Origin: Roseibium sp. MMSF_3412
GTDB lineage: Bacteria; Pseudomonadota; Alphaproteobacteria; Rhizobiales; Stappiaceae
DNA: 64,000 bases
NCBI RefSeq assembly: GCF_030733265.1
Contig: NZ_JASHJI010000012.1
Span: 115,563-179,562 of the forward strand
Direction: 5' to 3'
A program made the translations under genes and the position numbers. Shown one piece after another: positions 26,622 to 35,721 of the stretch. Below the pieces are notes generated by a model. The model worked only from the letters and a program-made list of their open reading frames with translations, was not told the origin of the DNA and ran no database searches. Position 1 is the first letter of the stretch, and every line of letters starts with the position of its first letter.

Positions 26622-27953
26622 TTACTGGGTCCAGGTGTAGTACCCGGCATCATCCATCAGCGCCTGTGTGCGCTCGGCGACACCGTCAAGGGACTCTTGA
26701 ACCGGTGCGTCCTCGGTGATGATCTTGGACAGGGTCGTGCCGAGATCGGCATTGATCTTGCCCCAGACCGGGATGATCGGACGCCAGTCGGGATCCGCAT
26801 TCTTGAGTGCTTCGCCGAAGGTAGCCATATGCGGGAACTTCTCGTTCACGTCAGCATCGGCGTGGGTCGAATAGCGGGACGGGTTGCCGCCGGCCATGGC
26901 GATCAGCTTGTCCGCTTTCTTGCTCGTCAGCCACTGCATCAGCAGGAACGCCGCATCCTTGTTCTGGGCATTTTTCGGAATGCCGATACCGAAGCCGCCT
27001 GTCTGGGAACCGGCTCTTACACCAACCGGATGCGGGGCCCATTCAACAAGGCCGACAACCTTGGATTTGTCGGGATTGTTGACCTGGCCGGCAAAGACGG
27101 TTGAATCCAGGAACATTGCCGAATTGCCTTGCAGGAACGAAGCCCCTGCTTCCGCAAAACCGAAGGTCTTGGAGCCTTCCGCGCCGCAGTTGACGATCTT
27201 CTTCAATGCCTCTGCTGCCTGGACACCTTCCGCGTTGTTGACGATCGGCTTCCACTCGTCATCGAAGATCCGGCCTCCAAGCGGGGCAAGGTGCAGCAGG
27301 AACGCGTGGCTGGCGTGGTGTCCGGAAGCTGCCCGCGAAGCAAGGCCGCCCATGCCGGGCTCGAGTTCCGGGATCAGGCACACGAGCTCCAGCAGCTCTT
27401 CGTAGGTTTCAGGAACCTTCAGGTCGTGCTTGTCGAAAATATCCTTGCGGTAGCCGAGGATCGACGTTTCCGAACCGAAAGGCAGACCGAAGAGCGATCC
27501 CGTCGGGCCCGGAAGATATCCCTTCTTGCCGCCGGCAACACCGATATTGGCGACATACCCGTCAATGAGGTCTTCCGCCTCGTAGTTCGGATCGGCCAGT
27601 TTCGGGTTCATGAAGAAGCGCGCAAGGTTCTCCAGCTGATCGGCATAGACGTAATCCGCCTTGGAAAACACGACATAGGCGATCAGGTCATAATCGCCGC
27701 GGTTCTTGGTCAGCTCCAAAGTCTGGCGTTCACGCATTTTCAGGTATTGAAGCTGGTCGACTTCGACCCGGATACCGGTTTCCTTTGTGAATTCCGGCAG
27801 GACCTTCATCACGGCGTCAAAATGCGGGTGCGCGGGGAAATTGACGACAAGGGTCTCGCCGGCGAACTCCTCGTAGGGGTTCGCAAGTGCGGCCGTGGCG
27901 CCAAGCGCGAGCCCGGCAACGGCACAGACTGTCGTTTTCAGGTATTTCAGCAT
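26622..27953 (-). CDS. Extracellular sugar-binding protein (family 1)
   Basis: The 443-residue periplasmic protein has a Sec signal peptide (MLKYLKTTVCAVAGLALGATA, cleaved near ALAN). Family-1 features are DYDLIAYVVFSKADYVYADQ, GLPFGSETSILGYRKDIFD and GGFGIGIPKNAQNKDAAFLL. It supplies the MalF/MalG/UgpC importer. The ligand cannot be read from sequence; a sugar alcohol or monosaccharide is plausible given the lactonase in the operon. Confidence 0.91.
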   Translation of the reverse strand: MLKYLKTTVCAVAGLALGATAALANPYEEFAGETLVVNFPAHPHFDAVMKVLPEFTKETGIRVEVDQLQYLKMRERQTLELTKNRGDYDLIAYVVFSKADYVYADQLENLARFFMNPKLADPNYEAEDLIDGYVANIGVAGGKKGYLPGPTGSLFGLPFGSETSILGYRKDIFDKHDLKVPETYEELLELVCLIPELEPGMGGLASRAASGHHASHAFLLHLAPLGGRIFDDEWKPIVNNAEGVQAAEALKKIVNCGAEGSKTFGFAEAGASFLQGNSAMFLDSTVFAGQVNNPDKSKVVGLVEWAPHPVGVRAGSQTGGFGIGIPKNAQNKDAAFLLMQWLTSKKADKLIAMAGGNPSRYSTHADADVNEKFPHMATFGEALKNADPDWRPIIPVWGKINADLGTTLSKIITEDAPVQESLDGVAERTQALMDDAGYYTWTQ

Positions 27954-27982
27954 TCATTCCTCCCTTAGAAGCAAGGTTCAGA

Positions 27983-29074
27983 TCACCTGATGGCAACCTC
28001 TGTTTCGCGGTCGAACATGTGAATGCCCTCCCTGTTGACCGCAAATCTCAGTGTTTCACCCAGGGCAATGGGCGTTTCGGACTTGAGTTCGACCTCGACC
28101 TTCTGGCCGCCGCAATCGCACAGGAGAACGGACTGGGCACCGATGTACTCGGAGACAATCACCTTCAGGTCGATGGATTCATGGTCCGGCGCGTCCGGGC
28201 TGTAATGCAGGTCGGACGGTCGGATGCCGAGCGTGATGGCGTTGGAAGACAAAGACGCGACCGCCGACGCCTTTTCCTCCGGGAGAACCAGTTCAAAACC
28301 GTTCCCGCTGACGAACGACCGCCCCGAAAGGTCCTGGACTTCGGCTTCCAGAAAATTCATCGGAGGCGAGCCGAGAAAACCGGCGACAAACTTGTTGGCG
28401 GGCCGTTTGAAGAGTTCCTCCGGAGTTCCCTGCTGCTGGATGTAGCCGCCATGCATGACAACGATCCGGTCACCGAGCGTCATGGCCTCGATCTGATCGT
28501 GCGTGACGTAGATCATGTTCTTGCGGACTTTCTGGCGCATCAGCGCCAGCTCTGCACGCATCTGGCCGCGCAGTTTCGCATCGAGGTTCGACAGGGGTTC
28601 GTCAAACAGGAAGGTACCTGCGTCCCGGGTCAGGGCACGGCCCATCGCTACACGCTGCCTTTGCCCGCCGGACAGTTCACCCGGCTTTCTGTGCAGGAAA
28701 TTCGTCAGTCCGAGCATATCGGCCACCTTGCCGACTTTCTCGTCGATCTCCTTTTTCGGACGCCTTTGAAGCCGCAGAGCAAAAGACATGTTCCGGGCAA
28801 CATTCATGTGCGGGTAAAGCGCGTAATCCTGGAACACCATCGCGAGGTCACGCGCCTTCGGCTCAAGGTTGCTGACCGGTTTGTCGTCGATGAAGATCTC
28901 GCCGTCGCTGACAGTTTCCAGCCCGGCAATCATGCGCAGCGTGGTGGATTTTCCGCATCCGGATGGGCCGACGAGAACGGTGAACTCATTCTCCTCCATG
29001 TCCAGATTGATGCCGTGAAGCACCTCGAAGTTCCCGTATCGCTTGACGAGGTTTTCAAGTCTGATGCGCGGCAT
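27983..29074 (-). CDS. Sugar ABC transporter ATPase (MalK/UgpC type)
   Basis: The 363-residue ATPase has Walker A GPSGCGKST at 36-44, signature LSGGQRQRVAMGRAL, Walker B TFLFDEPLSNLDAKLR, and a C-terminal TOBE/regulatory domain of about 120 residues (LGIRPSDLHYS). The start is the ATG after GGGGAGGAAAA. It is the first gene of the operon after the LacI gene, behind three operator-like palindromes. It energises the MalF/MalG pore. Confidence 0.93.
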   Translation of the reverse strand: MPRIRLENLVKRYGNFEVLHGINLDMEENEFTVLVGPSGCGKSTTLRMIAGLETVSDGEIFIDDKPVSNLEPKARDLAMVFQDYALYPHMNVARNMSFALRLQRRPKKEIDEKVGKVADMLGLTNFLHRKPGELSGGQRQRVAMGRALTRDAGTFLFDEPLSNLDAKLRGQMRAELALMRQKVRKNMIYVTHDQIEAMTLGDRIVVMHGGYIQQQGTPEELFKRPANKFVAGFLGSPPMNFLEAEVQDLSGRSFVSGNGFELVLPEEKASAVASLSSNAITLGIRPSDLHYSPDAPDHESIDLKVIVSEYIGAQSVLLCDCGGQKVEVELKSETPIALGETLRFAVNREGIHMFDRETEVAIR

Positions 29075-29113
29075 TTTTCCTCCCCGGGGCACCTGATGAC
29101 GGTGCAAGCGCTA

Positions 29114-29174
29114 TGTGACCGGTCACATTTCCAATTTGTTACCGGTCACAGTATCACATATGTTATCGGTAACA
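29114..29174. promoter_or_regulatory. Three LacI-type operator palindromes upstream of the sugar importer operon
   Basis: There are 14-base sites at 29114-29127 (TGTGACCGGTCACA, perfect), 29137-29150 (TGTTACCGGTCACA) and 29161-29174 (TGTTATCGGTAACA), spaced 23 and 24 bases apart. All have the central CG expected for LacI/GalR-family binding. Promoter-like hexamers for the minus strand overlap them. They lie between the LacI gene and the ATPase gene, so the LacI protein encoded at 29223-30254 is the likely ligand. Confidence 0.8.
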
Positions 29175-29222
29175 AGAGAAATTTTATTAAATTTTCATCT
29201 GGATCCGGAACGCGTGCGGCAA

Positions 29223-30254
29223 TCAGGTACTTTCGCGGAATTCAACCTCGGCCGGTACAAGGATCTGCTGTGCGGGAAAGTCTCGGGATGGATCGGGAAC
29301 GAGAAGCTTTTTCAAAAGCTTGCCGGTTTCACTTCCGATCCGCACCGGATCGACCACAACGGTTGAGAGCTTCGGCACCGCGAAACGCGACACTTCAAAA
29401 TTTCCGAAGCCGGCGACAGCGATGTCATCCGGAACTCTGTATCCTTCCGAAATCAGACGGCTCTGAACACCGAACGCTGCGATGTCGGACACGCAGAAGA
29501 CACAATCCGTATCCGGATAGGCCTTGAGTATCTGGCCGGCCGCTTCCGACCCGGCTTCGATCGTCAACGGCGGAATGCCGTACTGGAACATGCGATGTGA
29601 TGAAAGGCCGGCTTCGCGCATCGCCTTGAGATATCCGTTCCGCCGGGCAGCGCCACGTGTCCAGTCGTCCTGCCCCTCCCCCAGAAAGGCGATCCGCTCA
29701 TAGCCTGATCCGATGAGCTGTTGCGTCATCTGGCGGGCGGCTTCGAAATTGGAAAATCCCACCGTGTGCTCAATCGGGTTCTCGGGCGTTTCCCAGATCT
29801 CGATGACAGGAACATTCGCCTCGCGCATGAGGTCCACGGTCCGCTTGGTGTGACCGTCATAGGACAGCACGATTGCCTCCGGACGGCGCCGAAGCATTGC
29901 TTCCAGGATTTCTTCCTCCCGCGCGGCCGAATAGTCGGTATGTCCGAGCAGGATCTGCAAACCGATGTCTTCAAGTTCTTCGGTAAGAGACTGAACGGTC
30001 AGGGCAAAGTGAAGGTTGTTCAGTGAAGGAAGCAGCGTTGCGACGAAGCCGGATTTGCGCGTTGTCAGACTGCCTGCCATCTGGTCGGGAACGTAGTTCA
30101 TCTCCCGAACCACTTTGAGAATATGTTCGCGTGTCTTCAGCGAAACGGGGCTGTCCTTCCGCAACGCCCGCGAAACGGTCATGCGGGACACGCCCGCGGC
30201 CCGCGCCACATCGCGCATGGTGACCGGACCCTGTTTTCCGCCGTCCCTTGCCAA
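29223..30254 (-). CDS. LacI family transcriptional regulator
   Basis: The 343-residue repressor has an N-terminal helix-turn-helix (MRDVARAAGVSRMTVSRAL), hinge region, and a periplasmic-binding-protein-like effector domain (GFVATLLPSLNNLHFALTVQ). It is of the GntR (gluconate) type and closely similar to the LacI at 38413-39429. The first start is TTG; an ATG 12 codons in keeps the whole helix-turn-helix. It is cotranscribed with, or just upstream of, the sugar importer operon, and presumably binds the three palindromes at 29114-29174. Confidence 0.92.
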   Translation of the reverse strand: MARDGGKQGPVTMRDVARAAGVSRMTVSRALRKDSPVSLKTREHILKVVREMNYVPDQMAGSLTTRKSGFVATLLPSLNNLHFALTVQSLTEELEDIGLQILLGHTDYSAAREEEILEAMLRRRPEAIVLSYDGHTKRTVDLMREANVPVIEIWETPENPIEHTVGFSNFEAARQMTQQLIGSGYERIAFLGEGQDDWTRGAARRNGYLKAMREAGLSSHRMFQYGIPPLTIEAGSEAAGQILKAYPDTDCVFCVSDIAAFGVQSRLISEGYRVPDDIAVAGFGNFEVSRFAVPKLSTVVVDPVRIGSETGKLLKKLLVPDPSRDFPAQQILVPAEVEFREST

Positions 30255-30284
30255 TTCGATATCCCCGTTCAGAGCCCTGGGCTC

Positions 30285-30324
30285 AAAAAAGTCGCGCTAC
30301 CGGCGAGGAGTATACCGGTAGCGC
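30285..30324 (-). terminator. Rho-independent terminator of the double ribose-type importer operon
   Basis: On the minus strand a perfect 10-bp stem, GCGCTACCGG with CCGGTAGCGC (30315-30324 and 30294-30303), is followed by GAC and six T. It sits 70 bases after the stop of the last importer gene and before the LacI gene, so it separates the two transcription units. Confidence 0.85.
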
Positions 30325-30394
30325 TCCATTTTGCACGTCCGATCAAACCGTTAGGTCAATCCAGGACCAACCAGACGGTAGAACGTGCTGACTT

Positions 30395-31531
30395 TTATCG
30401 CTCAAGCGCACCGACACCGGAAAACCGGAAGGCTTCCGTCTGCAGGGCGTCGAGTTCTTCCGCGCTCATCTGGTCATGAGCAACTGTGATCCGGCCGAGG
30501 AAGACCAGCGGCAGTTCCTCCGCCCGGCCTTCAAGGTCCGCCTTGATCGCTTCGGCCGTTGCCGCGCCGACATCATCGCCCATGCGCATCGGGGTCGCAT
30601 CCAGCTCACCACGGCGGATCGCATCCAGCTCAAGACCGGTGCCGCCCCATCCGGTGGAGAAGACCTCCTTTTCCTTGCCGACCGCGATCTGGGCCTCGAC
30701 GCTTCCCATCGCCATGGCGGTGTTGGCGTTGTGGATGATCGTGGCTTCCGGATAGGCCTGAAGAATCAGGCTTGTGCCTTCATATCCGCCTTCACGCTGA
30801 TATTCGCCGTAGTGCTCGTAAGCGACTTTCCAGTCGCCCTTCTCCATGACGCAGTCCTTGAAGTCTCCCGAGCGCTGGTTGTCCGTGATGCCGGGAATGC
30901 CCCGGTTCATGGCCATGGTGACGCCGTTGCCGAGCCGCTCAAGCATGTAGTCGCACATGGTCAGGGCACCCGCTGCCGACGAGAAGTCGAACCAGACGTC
31001 CGGCTGGTTCTTCAGGTCCTTGAGCGGCGTGTGGAACGCCCAGACATAGGTCTTGAAGTCGTCATTGCCGGCCAGCTTGTCGATGTTGTCGGCCTGGATT
31101 GCCAGTTCGGACGGGCCGAAGATGACGTAGTCGTAGATATCGCCATCCTGCAGAACCTGGTTGGCATAGGTCGACTGAAGCGAATGCTCGATCTGGCGGC
31201 TGGCAAACTCGGTCGTGTTGAACTCGATCCCCAGCTCTTCAAGCCGCTTTGTCAGCGCAAGATAGTTGCGGGCCCAGAAGTCGGACGTGTCGGCAGACGG
31301 GTAGATCAAGGCAATCTCGACCGGCTTGTCCTGTGTTCCGGAAAACTTGACGCCCTCGGATCCGACAACGGCCTGCAGGGCTTCCAGCTTGCCTTCGGCA
31401 TTCACCTCGCCGGGCACCCAGTAGTCCCTGTCGGCATGACCCGGCAGTTCCTTGAGCGGCAGATTGCCCTGTGCAAGAGCGCTCGTACCGGTCAGCAGCA
31501 GGACGCAAAGTGTAGATTTCAGCAGTTTCAT
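30395..31531 (-). CDS. Sugar ABC transporter substrate-binding protein (ribose/TorT-like)
   Basis: The 378-residue periplasmic binding protein has signal peptide MKLLKSTLCVLLLTGTSALA ahead of QGNLPLKELPGH, then the peripla_BP_4 fold (VEIALIYPSADTSDFWARNY). The start is the ATG after the GGGAGGAAT site; the frame is open further upstream without a signal-like sequence. It is the last gene of the six-gene operon and serves the permease and ATPase encoded just upstream. The ligand is unknown; the protein is longer than ribose-binding protein (about 270 residues mature). Confidence 0.86.
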   Translation of the reverse strand: MKLLKSTLCVLLLTGTSALAQGNLPLKELPGHADRDYWVPGEVNAEGKLEALQAVVGSEGVKFSGTQDKPVEIALIYPSADTSDFWARNYLALTKRLEELGIEFNTTEFASRQIEHSLQSTYANQVLQDGDIYDYVIFGPSELAIQADNIDKLAGNDDFKTYVWAFHTPLKDLKNQPDVWFDFSSAAGALTMCDYMLERLGNGVTMAMNRGIPGITDNQRSGDFKDCVMEKGDWKVAYEHYGEYQREGGYEGTSLILQAYPEATIIHNANTAMAMGSVEAQIAVGKEKEVFSTGWGGTGLELDAIRRGELDATPMRMGDDVGAATAEAIKADLEGRAEELPLVFLGRITVAHDQMSAEELDALQTEAFRFSGVGALER

Positions 31532-31571
31532 CTCAAATTCCTCCCTTTGATGAAGTCCGCGGTATGGGAAC

Positions 31572-32699
31572 TCAGCCGCTGGCAACGGGTGCACCGGCGA
31601 GCAGAGTTCCAATCAGAAGAAGAAGTGCAAGTGCTGCGATCAGACCGCCGGACAGGCGCAGCAGCCTGATGCTTTCCGGCGTCTTCAGCGCATCCAGAAT
31701 GCCCTTGGCGCCATCGCGGTCCTTTTTCTGCAGCCAGGTGTAAAGCGCGACCGAGGACACGATCACCACGCCGGACGCGACCGACTGCCAGAAAAACTCG
31801 ATCCGGAGCGTCACCAGGGCGTTGATCATCATGGACAGGAGCAGCACCCCTGCGAGCGAGCCGAGCATCGAGGCACGTCCGCCGAAGAGCGACGTCCCGC
31901 CGACCACGACAGCCGCGATGACATGAAGGTTGAAATAGGGCGCGGACGTCGCCTGGATGGCGTTGAGCTTGCCGGTCAGCATGACACCGGCCAGCGCCGC
32001 GCAGGCCCCCATGAGGACATAGGCATAGATCTTGTAGCGATCGACTGCGATACCGGTCATTTCCGCCGCTTCGGGATTGGACCCGATCGCAACAGTGTAG
32101 CGGCCGAAATAGGTCTTCTTCAGGAGCCAGTAGCCGAGGGCCATCGTCAGAAGGCCGATGACAACCGGAACCGGAATGAAGCCCGGGATCTGGCCGCGGC
32201 CGATTTCCGTCATGATTTCCGGGAACCGCGCAAGCACCAGCCCCTTTGCGATGACGAGGGCGAAGCCTCTGTAGACAAGGTCCATCGCAAGTGTACCGAT
32301 CAGGTCTGGAACCTTGAACTTGGTGATCACCAGACCGTTGATCAGGCCGAAGATTGCACCAAGCAGGAGCGCGATGATGATCGCCACAGGCGCGGGAAAC
32401 CCGTACTGCTTGATCAGAAACGCCATGATGATCGACGTCAGGGCGGCTACGGAGCCGATCGACAGATCGATTCCGCGCTGGGTGATGACGAAGGTCATGG
32501 CCATCGCCATCGGCATGTAGAGCGCCGCATCCAGCAGGATCAGATTGAGGTTCGAAAGCCGGAAGTATCGCGCCGGTTCCGCGACACCCATGAACAGGAG
32601 AATGGCGAGGATCATCACCATCGGGCCGATGATCGCCAGGAACGGTTCAATCCTCTCGGAAAACCGCGTCGGTCCGTTTGACTGTGCTGCCGTTGTCAT
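31572..32699 (-). CDS. Sugar ABC transporter permease (RbsC type)
   Basis: The 375-residue permease has about ten hydrophobic helices. Family motifs are TQRGIDLSIGSVAALTSIIMA and VVGGTSLFGGRASMLGSLAG (FGG motif). It is a CUT2 transporter with a long C-terminal tail (QKKDRDGAKGILDALKTPES) and one further helix. It is encoded between the single-domain ATPase and its binding protein with gaps of 10 and 40 bases. Confidence 0.9.
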   Translation of the reverse strand: MTTAAQSNGPTRFSERIEPFLAIIGPMVMILAILLFMGVAEPARYFRLSNLNLILLDAALYMPMAMAMTFVITQRGIDLSIGSVAALTSIIMAFLIKQYGFPAPVAIIIALLLGAIFGLINGLVITKFKVPDLIGTLAMDLVYRGFALVIAKGLVLARFPEIMTEIGRGQIPGFIPVPVVIGLLTMALGYWLLKKTYFGRYTVAIGSNPEAAEMTGIAVDRYKIYAYVLMGACAALAGVMLTGKLNAIQATSAPYFNLHVIAAVVVGGTSLFGGRASMLGSLAGVLLLSMMINALVTLRIEFFWQSVASGVVIVSSVALYTWLQKKDRDGAKGILDALKTPESIRLLRLSGGLIAALALLLLIGTLLAGAPVASG

Positions 32700-32709
32700 C
32701 TTTTCCCCC

Positions 32710-33483
32710 TTATGCCGCTTCTTCCGCGCCCACGATCAGGGCGAGAACGTCCTGCTGCGAGCTTTGCGAAACATGAACGACACCGGCGCATCTGCCGCGC
32801 CTTTGAACATGAACCCGATCCGCGACTTCGAAGACATCGTCGAGCGAATGGGAAATCAGGATGACCGCGAGACCCTGCGCCTTGAGAGCCTTGATGAGTT
32901 TCAGCGTCCTCGCGGTTTCCTGAGGTCCGAGCGCCGCCGTGGGTTCGTCCATCACGAGGACCCTGAGGCCCTCGTGATAGACCGCTCGCGCAATCGCTAC
33001 GGCCTGGCGCTGGCCTCCCGACAGGCTTGACGTGGGAACATCGAGCGAGCGAAGCCGGACACCGAGACGCTCGAACAGGACCCGTTCTGTTTCAGACCGC
33101 ATCCGCTTGTTGTCGAGCACGGTAATGCCCAGAAACGAGCGCGTCAGTTCGTTGCCGAGAAACATGTTCGACGCCGGGTCGAGATGATCGGCGAGCGCAA
33201 GCGTCTGGTAGACGGCATCGATACCCTCGTCGATTGCATCCGAATGGCTGTTCATCGTCAGCTTCTTGCCGCCGACGAAGATTTCGCCCTCGGTCGGCTG
33301 GTAGACGCCCGTGAGAATTTTGATGAGGGTCGACTTGCCGGCGCCGTTGTCGCCGACAATCGCCAGAACCTCCCCTGCATAGGCATCGAGATCGACTTGT
33401 GTCAGCGCGTGCACACCGCCGAAGCGTTTGGAGATGTTGCGCATCGTCACGAGGGGATCGGAATTTTGCTCGCCGGAAGACAT
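32710..33483 (-). CDS. Sugar ABC transporter ATPase, single-domain RbsA type
   Basis: The 257-residue ATPase has Walker A GDNGAGKST at 44-52, signature LSGGQRQAVAIARAV and Walker B VLVMDEPTAALG. It matches only one of the two cassettes of classical RbsA, as in FrcA/XylG-like single-domain members, so it acts as a homodimer. It lies downstream of the other importer's binding protein gene, separated from it by a strong hairpin. Confidence 0.9.
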   Translation of the reverse strand: MSSGEQNSDPLVTMRNISKRFGGVHALTQVDLDAYAGEVLAIVGDNGAGKSTLIKILTGVYQPTEGEIFVGGKKLTMNSHSDAIDEGIDAVYQTLALADHLDPASNMFLGNELTRSFLGITVLDNKRMRSETERVLFERLGVRLRSLDVPTSSLSGGQRQAVAIARAVYHEGLRVLVMDEPTAALGPQETARTLKLIKALKAQGLAVILISHSLDDVFEVADRVHVQRRGRCAGVVHVSQSSQQDVLALIVGAEEAA

Positions 33484-33571
33484 GTTTCCACTCTGTGTTT
33501 TGGCCAGACCTCTCCTGTCCGCGGAAATCCGCGCCGAAGAGATGTTCTGCTACTCAGTTTCGTTCAGTCAT

Positions 33572-33602
33572 CAGGTCGCCTGGGGCTGCTCCAGGCGACC
33601 TG
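33572..33602 (-). promoter_or_regulatory. Intercistronic hairpin after the second sugar-binding protein gene
   Basis: A perfect 12-bp stem (CAGGTCGCCTGG and its complement) with a 7-base loop begins 11 bases after the binding-protein stop. There is no T run, so it more likely stabilises the upstream message than ends transcription of the six-gene operon. Confidence 0.6.
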
Positions 33603-33613
33603 TTTGCGAAGAC

Positions 33614-34663
33614 TTACTTGCCCCAGATCTTGGAGTACGCTTCGCGGTATGGCGTGTCCGGGTCGAACGCGTTGCTGTCGCCCATTTTCTCAAGACCTGT
33701 CTGCGTGACCAGCGCCGGAGAGGTGACATAGCCGGAGCACGGTTCACCCTGGACAGCACGATTGAGTTCGTCGACCAACTGCCATCCCTGAAGATTGAGC
33801 GGTTCGGCAACCGTGATGGTCTGATATCCGCCGGTGCGGATGCGCTGGAAGGCGGCCTCGGAACCATCTCCCGCGGAACCGGCCTGCGGACCGTCCGCAG
33901 CCGAGATCCCGGCGGATGCCAGTGCCGGACCCATGAAATCGAAATAAAGGTCGTTGATCGCCAGCGCGTGTGTCCAGCTGTCACCGTATTTCTGCAGCAG
34001 GCTGGTCGTCAGCGGTCCCATGCGGGTCGACGTGTCGGCAATCGGCGTATCGACATACTCAAGCACCGTGCCGCCTGCAGCCTCGACCGTTTCCTTAAGG
34101 CGGTCGGCCTTGTCGATGGCGATCTGGTAGGTGGAATCGGTGAAAATGATGACGCCGATATCCTTGCCGCCGTCTTCGATCGCCCAGTTTGCGGCGACCT
34201 CGGAAACCGTCATCGCGTCGGTCGAAATGTTGGCGAAAATGCCGCCCGGGGCATCACACCCGATTTTCGGGCCGGAATGCCAGGCAACCATGGGGATGCT
34301 TGCCGCGGCAACGCCTTCCAGCGCCGCCTGTTGTTCCACGGCATCGAACCCGTTGATGACGATCCCGTCGGGCTGCAGGGCAAGCGCCTGTCCGATGGCG
34401 GCCGTGCGGCCCTGGATGGAGCCGGCACCGTCAAGAACCCTGACGTCCCAGCCGATCTTTGCCGCAGCTTCCTCAACCCCATTGGTCACACCAAGGATGC
34501 CGCCATTCTTCAGATCGGCTGCGACAACGACGACGGTCTTGCCGTCGGCTGCTGCCGGTCCGGATGTCGGGCCGTCCCAGGCGGTCTCGGCGAAGGCCGG
34601 CCAGCCAAGGCCTGCAAGCATGGTTGTCGCCAGGACTGTCTTCAGAAAATCGCGTTTTTGCAT
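33614..34663 (-). CDS. Sugar ABC transporter substrate-binding protein (ribose type)
   Basis: The 349-residue periplasmic protein starts at the ATG after GGGAGGAAAC. Its signal peptide MQKRDFLKTVLATTMLAGLGW ends near AFAE, with KRDFLK resembling a Tat-like but single-Arg leader. The peripla_BP_4 fold is visible (VVVVAADLKNGGILGVTNGV, LQPDGIVINGFDAVEQQAAL). It partners the permease at 34687 and the two-cassette ATPase at 35722. Confidence 0.89.
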   Translation of the reverse strand: MQKRDFLKTVLATTMLAGLGWPAFAETAWDGPTSGPAAADGKTVVVVAADLKNGGILGVTNGVEEAAAKIGWDVRVLDGAGSIQGRTAAIGQALALQPDGIVINGFDAVEQQAALEGVAAASIPMVAWHSGPKIGCDAPGGIFANISTDAMTVSEVAANWAIEDGGKDIGVIIFTDSTYQIAIDKADRLKETVEAAGGTVLEYVDTPIADTSTRMGPLTTSLLQKYGDSWTHALAINDLYFDFMGPALASAGISAADGPQAGSAGDGSEAAFQRIRTGGYQTITVAEPLNLQGWQLVDELNRAVQGEPCSGYVTSPALVTQTGLEKMGDSNAFDPDTPYREAYSKIWGK

Positions 34664-34686
34664 AGTTTCCTCCCTTTGCAAAAAAT

Positions 34687-35709
34687 CTACTTTTTCGCTG
34701 CACCTTTCCGGCGCTGCGCATAGCCTGCGATGCCGATTGCGATGAGCAACGTGACACCGTTGAAGAGTGGTTCGACCCAGAAAGAGCCGCCGAATTGCTG
34801 GATGCCGGAGATCCCGACGGCCAGGATCGCGACACCGACGACCGTGCCCCAGACATTGACGCGGCCGGGTTTGATTGTCGTCGACCCGAGAAACGCGCCG
34901 ACCAGCGCAGGCAGCAGGAATTCAAGTCCGACGCTTGCCTGACCGATCCTGAGCTTGGAGGCGAGCAGGACGCCAGCCAGCGCGGTCATCGTGCCGGAAG
35001 CCATGAAGGCGCCGATCACATATTTGCGCGTCGGAATACCGTTGAGCTGGGCTGCGCGCTGGTTCGCGCCGATGGCGTAAAGATAGCGGCCAACCGGCGT
35101 GTATTCGAGGATCAGCCACATGCACACGGTGATCGCGATCAGGTAGTAGCCGGTGATCGGCAGGCCGAACACGAATGTCGTGCTCAAGGCATAGAACCCG
35201 TCCGGCAGAACGCCGACCATCTGGCGGCCGCCGGTATGCCAGAGCGCGATCGCGTAGAGCACCGTACCGGTTCCCAGCGTCGCGATGAAACTGTCGATCT
35301 TGGCCACCTCGACGAGAAGACCGTTGAAGAAGCCGGTCATGGCTCCGAGCATCAGCACGATGACCACGGCCATAGGCCACGGAATACCCAGCAGGGTCTG
35401 CAGGCTGATCGCGAGAATGTGCCAGAGAACGATGCCGTAGCCGACGGTCAGGTCGATGCGGCCGGCAGCCATCGGAATCATTGCCCCGAGCGAAAGCAGA
35501 GCGATGATGGCCTTGTCGGAAATGAGCGCTCTCAGGTTCAGCAGCGTCGGAAACGTTTTCGGCAACAGCACCGAGAACAGAAGGATGAGCAACAGCGTCA
35601 GGATCACCAGACCATAGACGGGCAGAAAACGCAGCAGCTTGCCGCGGATCGAAAGACCTTCGATTTCCGACTTGGTTGGTTCCAGAGCATTGGATTCAAG
35701 TGACTGCAT
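34687..35709 (-). CDS. Sugar ABC transporter permease (RbsC type)
   Basis: The 340-residue CUT2 permease has about nine to ten helices. Motifs include MIPMAAGRIDLTVGYGIVLW, RAAQLNGIPTRKYVIGAFM and ALVGAFLGSTTIKPGRVNVWG. It lies 12 bases from the ATPase gene and 23 bases from the binding-protein gene. It belongs to the first importer of the six-gene operon. Confidence 0.9.
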   Translation of the reverse strand: MQSLESNALEPTKSEIEGLSIRGKLLRFLPVYGLVILTLLLILLFSVLLPKTFPTLLNLRALISDKAIIALLSLGAMIPMAAGRIDLTVGYGIVLWHILAISLQTLLGIPWPMAVVIVLMLGAMTGFFNGLLVEVAKIDSFIATLGTGTVLYAIALWHTGGRQMVGVLPDGFYALSTTFVFGLPITGYYLIAITVCMWLILEYTPVGRYLYAIGANQRAAQLNGIPTRKYVIGAFMASGTMTALAGVLLASKLRIGQASVGLEFLLPALVGAFLGSTTIKPGRVNVWGTVVGVAILAVGISGIQQFGGSFWVEPLFNGVTLLIAIGIAGYAQRRKGAAKK

Positions 35710-35721
35710 TTATCTAGTTCC

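Noticed and set aside
27887..29527. Plus-strand open frame of about 540 codons opposite the sugar ATPase gene
   Set aside because: It crosses the operator region and the ABC ATPase gene in antisense; no motif or ribosome-binding site.
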